A stretch of 50,641 nucleotides of DNA from Fredinandcohnia quinoae (GTDB lineage Bacteria > Bacillota > Bacilli > Bacillales > Bacillaceae_L): contig NZ_JAKTTI010000033.1 in the NCBI RefSeq assembly GCF_022427965.1, positions 1 to 50,641 on the forward strand. Reading direction: 5' to 3'. The notes under the pieces are model-generated. The model searched no databases. It worked only from the letters and a program-made list of their open reading frames with translations, and had not been told where the DNA came from. Below are positions 50,499-50,641 of the stretch, piece after piece (the first letter of the stretch is position 1; every line of letters begins with the position of its first letter). The position numbers and the translations under genes were made by a program.

Positions 50499-50641
50499 TA
50501 GTTGAGCACTTTCAAGCAGATTGCCAAGTCCAATTTGCTAATTTTTTTCGTGTATTTTATATATGCCATATTTGTTTCAATTTCTCTTATGGTTTGACGC
50601 ATGGAACGTATACCAAATATGTATTGTATGAAGATCATCTT
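50498..50641 (-). pseudogene. IS1182-family transposase fragment, truncated and cut by window edge
   Basis: Reading from 50641 on the minus strand, an open frame of 47 residues starts KMIFIQYIFGIRSMRQTIRE and continues IETNMAY, closely resembling the N-terminal part of IS1182-family transposases (…FGIRSMRQTIREIE-N-AYRWF). After about residue 27 the match stops and unrelated residues run to a TAG at 50498-50500. The rest of the transposase would have followed leftwards but is absent, so the gene is broken. Its beginning lies beyond the window. The stop abuts the right end of the 188-bp repeat. Confidence 0.75.

Overview
The window reads as a low-GC, spore-forming Bacillaceae chromosome. It carries a small acid-soluble spore protein, YheC/YheD spore-associated proteins, a class A penicillin-binding protein, Bacillus-type ECF sigma factors, and gene orders that match Bacillus subtilis neighbourhoods (sigY-yxlCDE, yuaF-floT, tenA...thiF, msmX with a PucR regulator, yheE-yheD-yheC...yheB-yheA, yhaX-hemZ, yhaR-yhaQ-yhaP, yhaO-yhaN-yhaM). 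No rRNA, tRNA, CRISPR array or prophage is visible.

Layout. 1-2000: phosphate uptake pair (DUF47/PhoU-like then pit) on the minus strand, with a PhoP-box-like array upstream. 2000-5600: HpaB-type flavin monooxygenase and a class A PBP. 5600-7850: envelope-stress pair yuaF-floT behind a SigW-like promoter. 7860-9530: sigY operon behind an ECF-type promoter, ending in a UPF0145 gene. 9540-17390: a thiamin operon with promoter, TPP riboswitch, terminator, an unexpected structured insertion, then tenA-ykoE-ykoD-ykoC-tenI-thiO-thiS-thiG-thiF. It combines salvage and uptake of HMP-type precursors with thiazole synthesis. 17500-23400: single genes (27-aa membrane peptide, truncated haemoglobin with an FNR/CRP-like site, CNNM/CorC protein, DUF4025 peptide, SASP, zinc-ribbon protein, msmX with a cre site, PucR regulator).

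23200-28700: a minus-strand operon of four tandem YheC/YheD ATP-grasp genes followed by yheE and a 60-aa acidic peptide. 28900-33500: yheB, yheA, the HAD protein yhaX and hemZ, with a precise 20-bp tandem array between the last two. 33600-39400: fatty-acid degradation genes (two acyl-CoA ligases, an acyl-CoA dehydrogenase, a crotonase), with a cre site in front and a 52-bp hairpin tandem array inside the cluster. 39400-47300: yhzD-like gene, ABC exporter yhaQP, the Mre11/Rad50-like pair yhaO-yhaN and exoribonuclease yhaM. 47380-50200: a TetR regulator and an MMPL transporter with a promoter flanked by two matching operators. The right edge holds a GC-rich repeat with inverted ends and the broken N-terminal part of an IS1182-like transposase.

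Most genes are conserved housekeeping or sporulation genes. The least ordinary material is non-coding: an apparently TnpB-type guide-RNA-like relic inside the thiamin leader, two tandem arrays with higher-order periodicity, several hairpin or palindromic repeats, and regulatory sites that can be read directly. The four-gene ATP-grasp expansion is the most unusual protein-coding feature.
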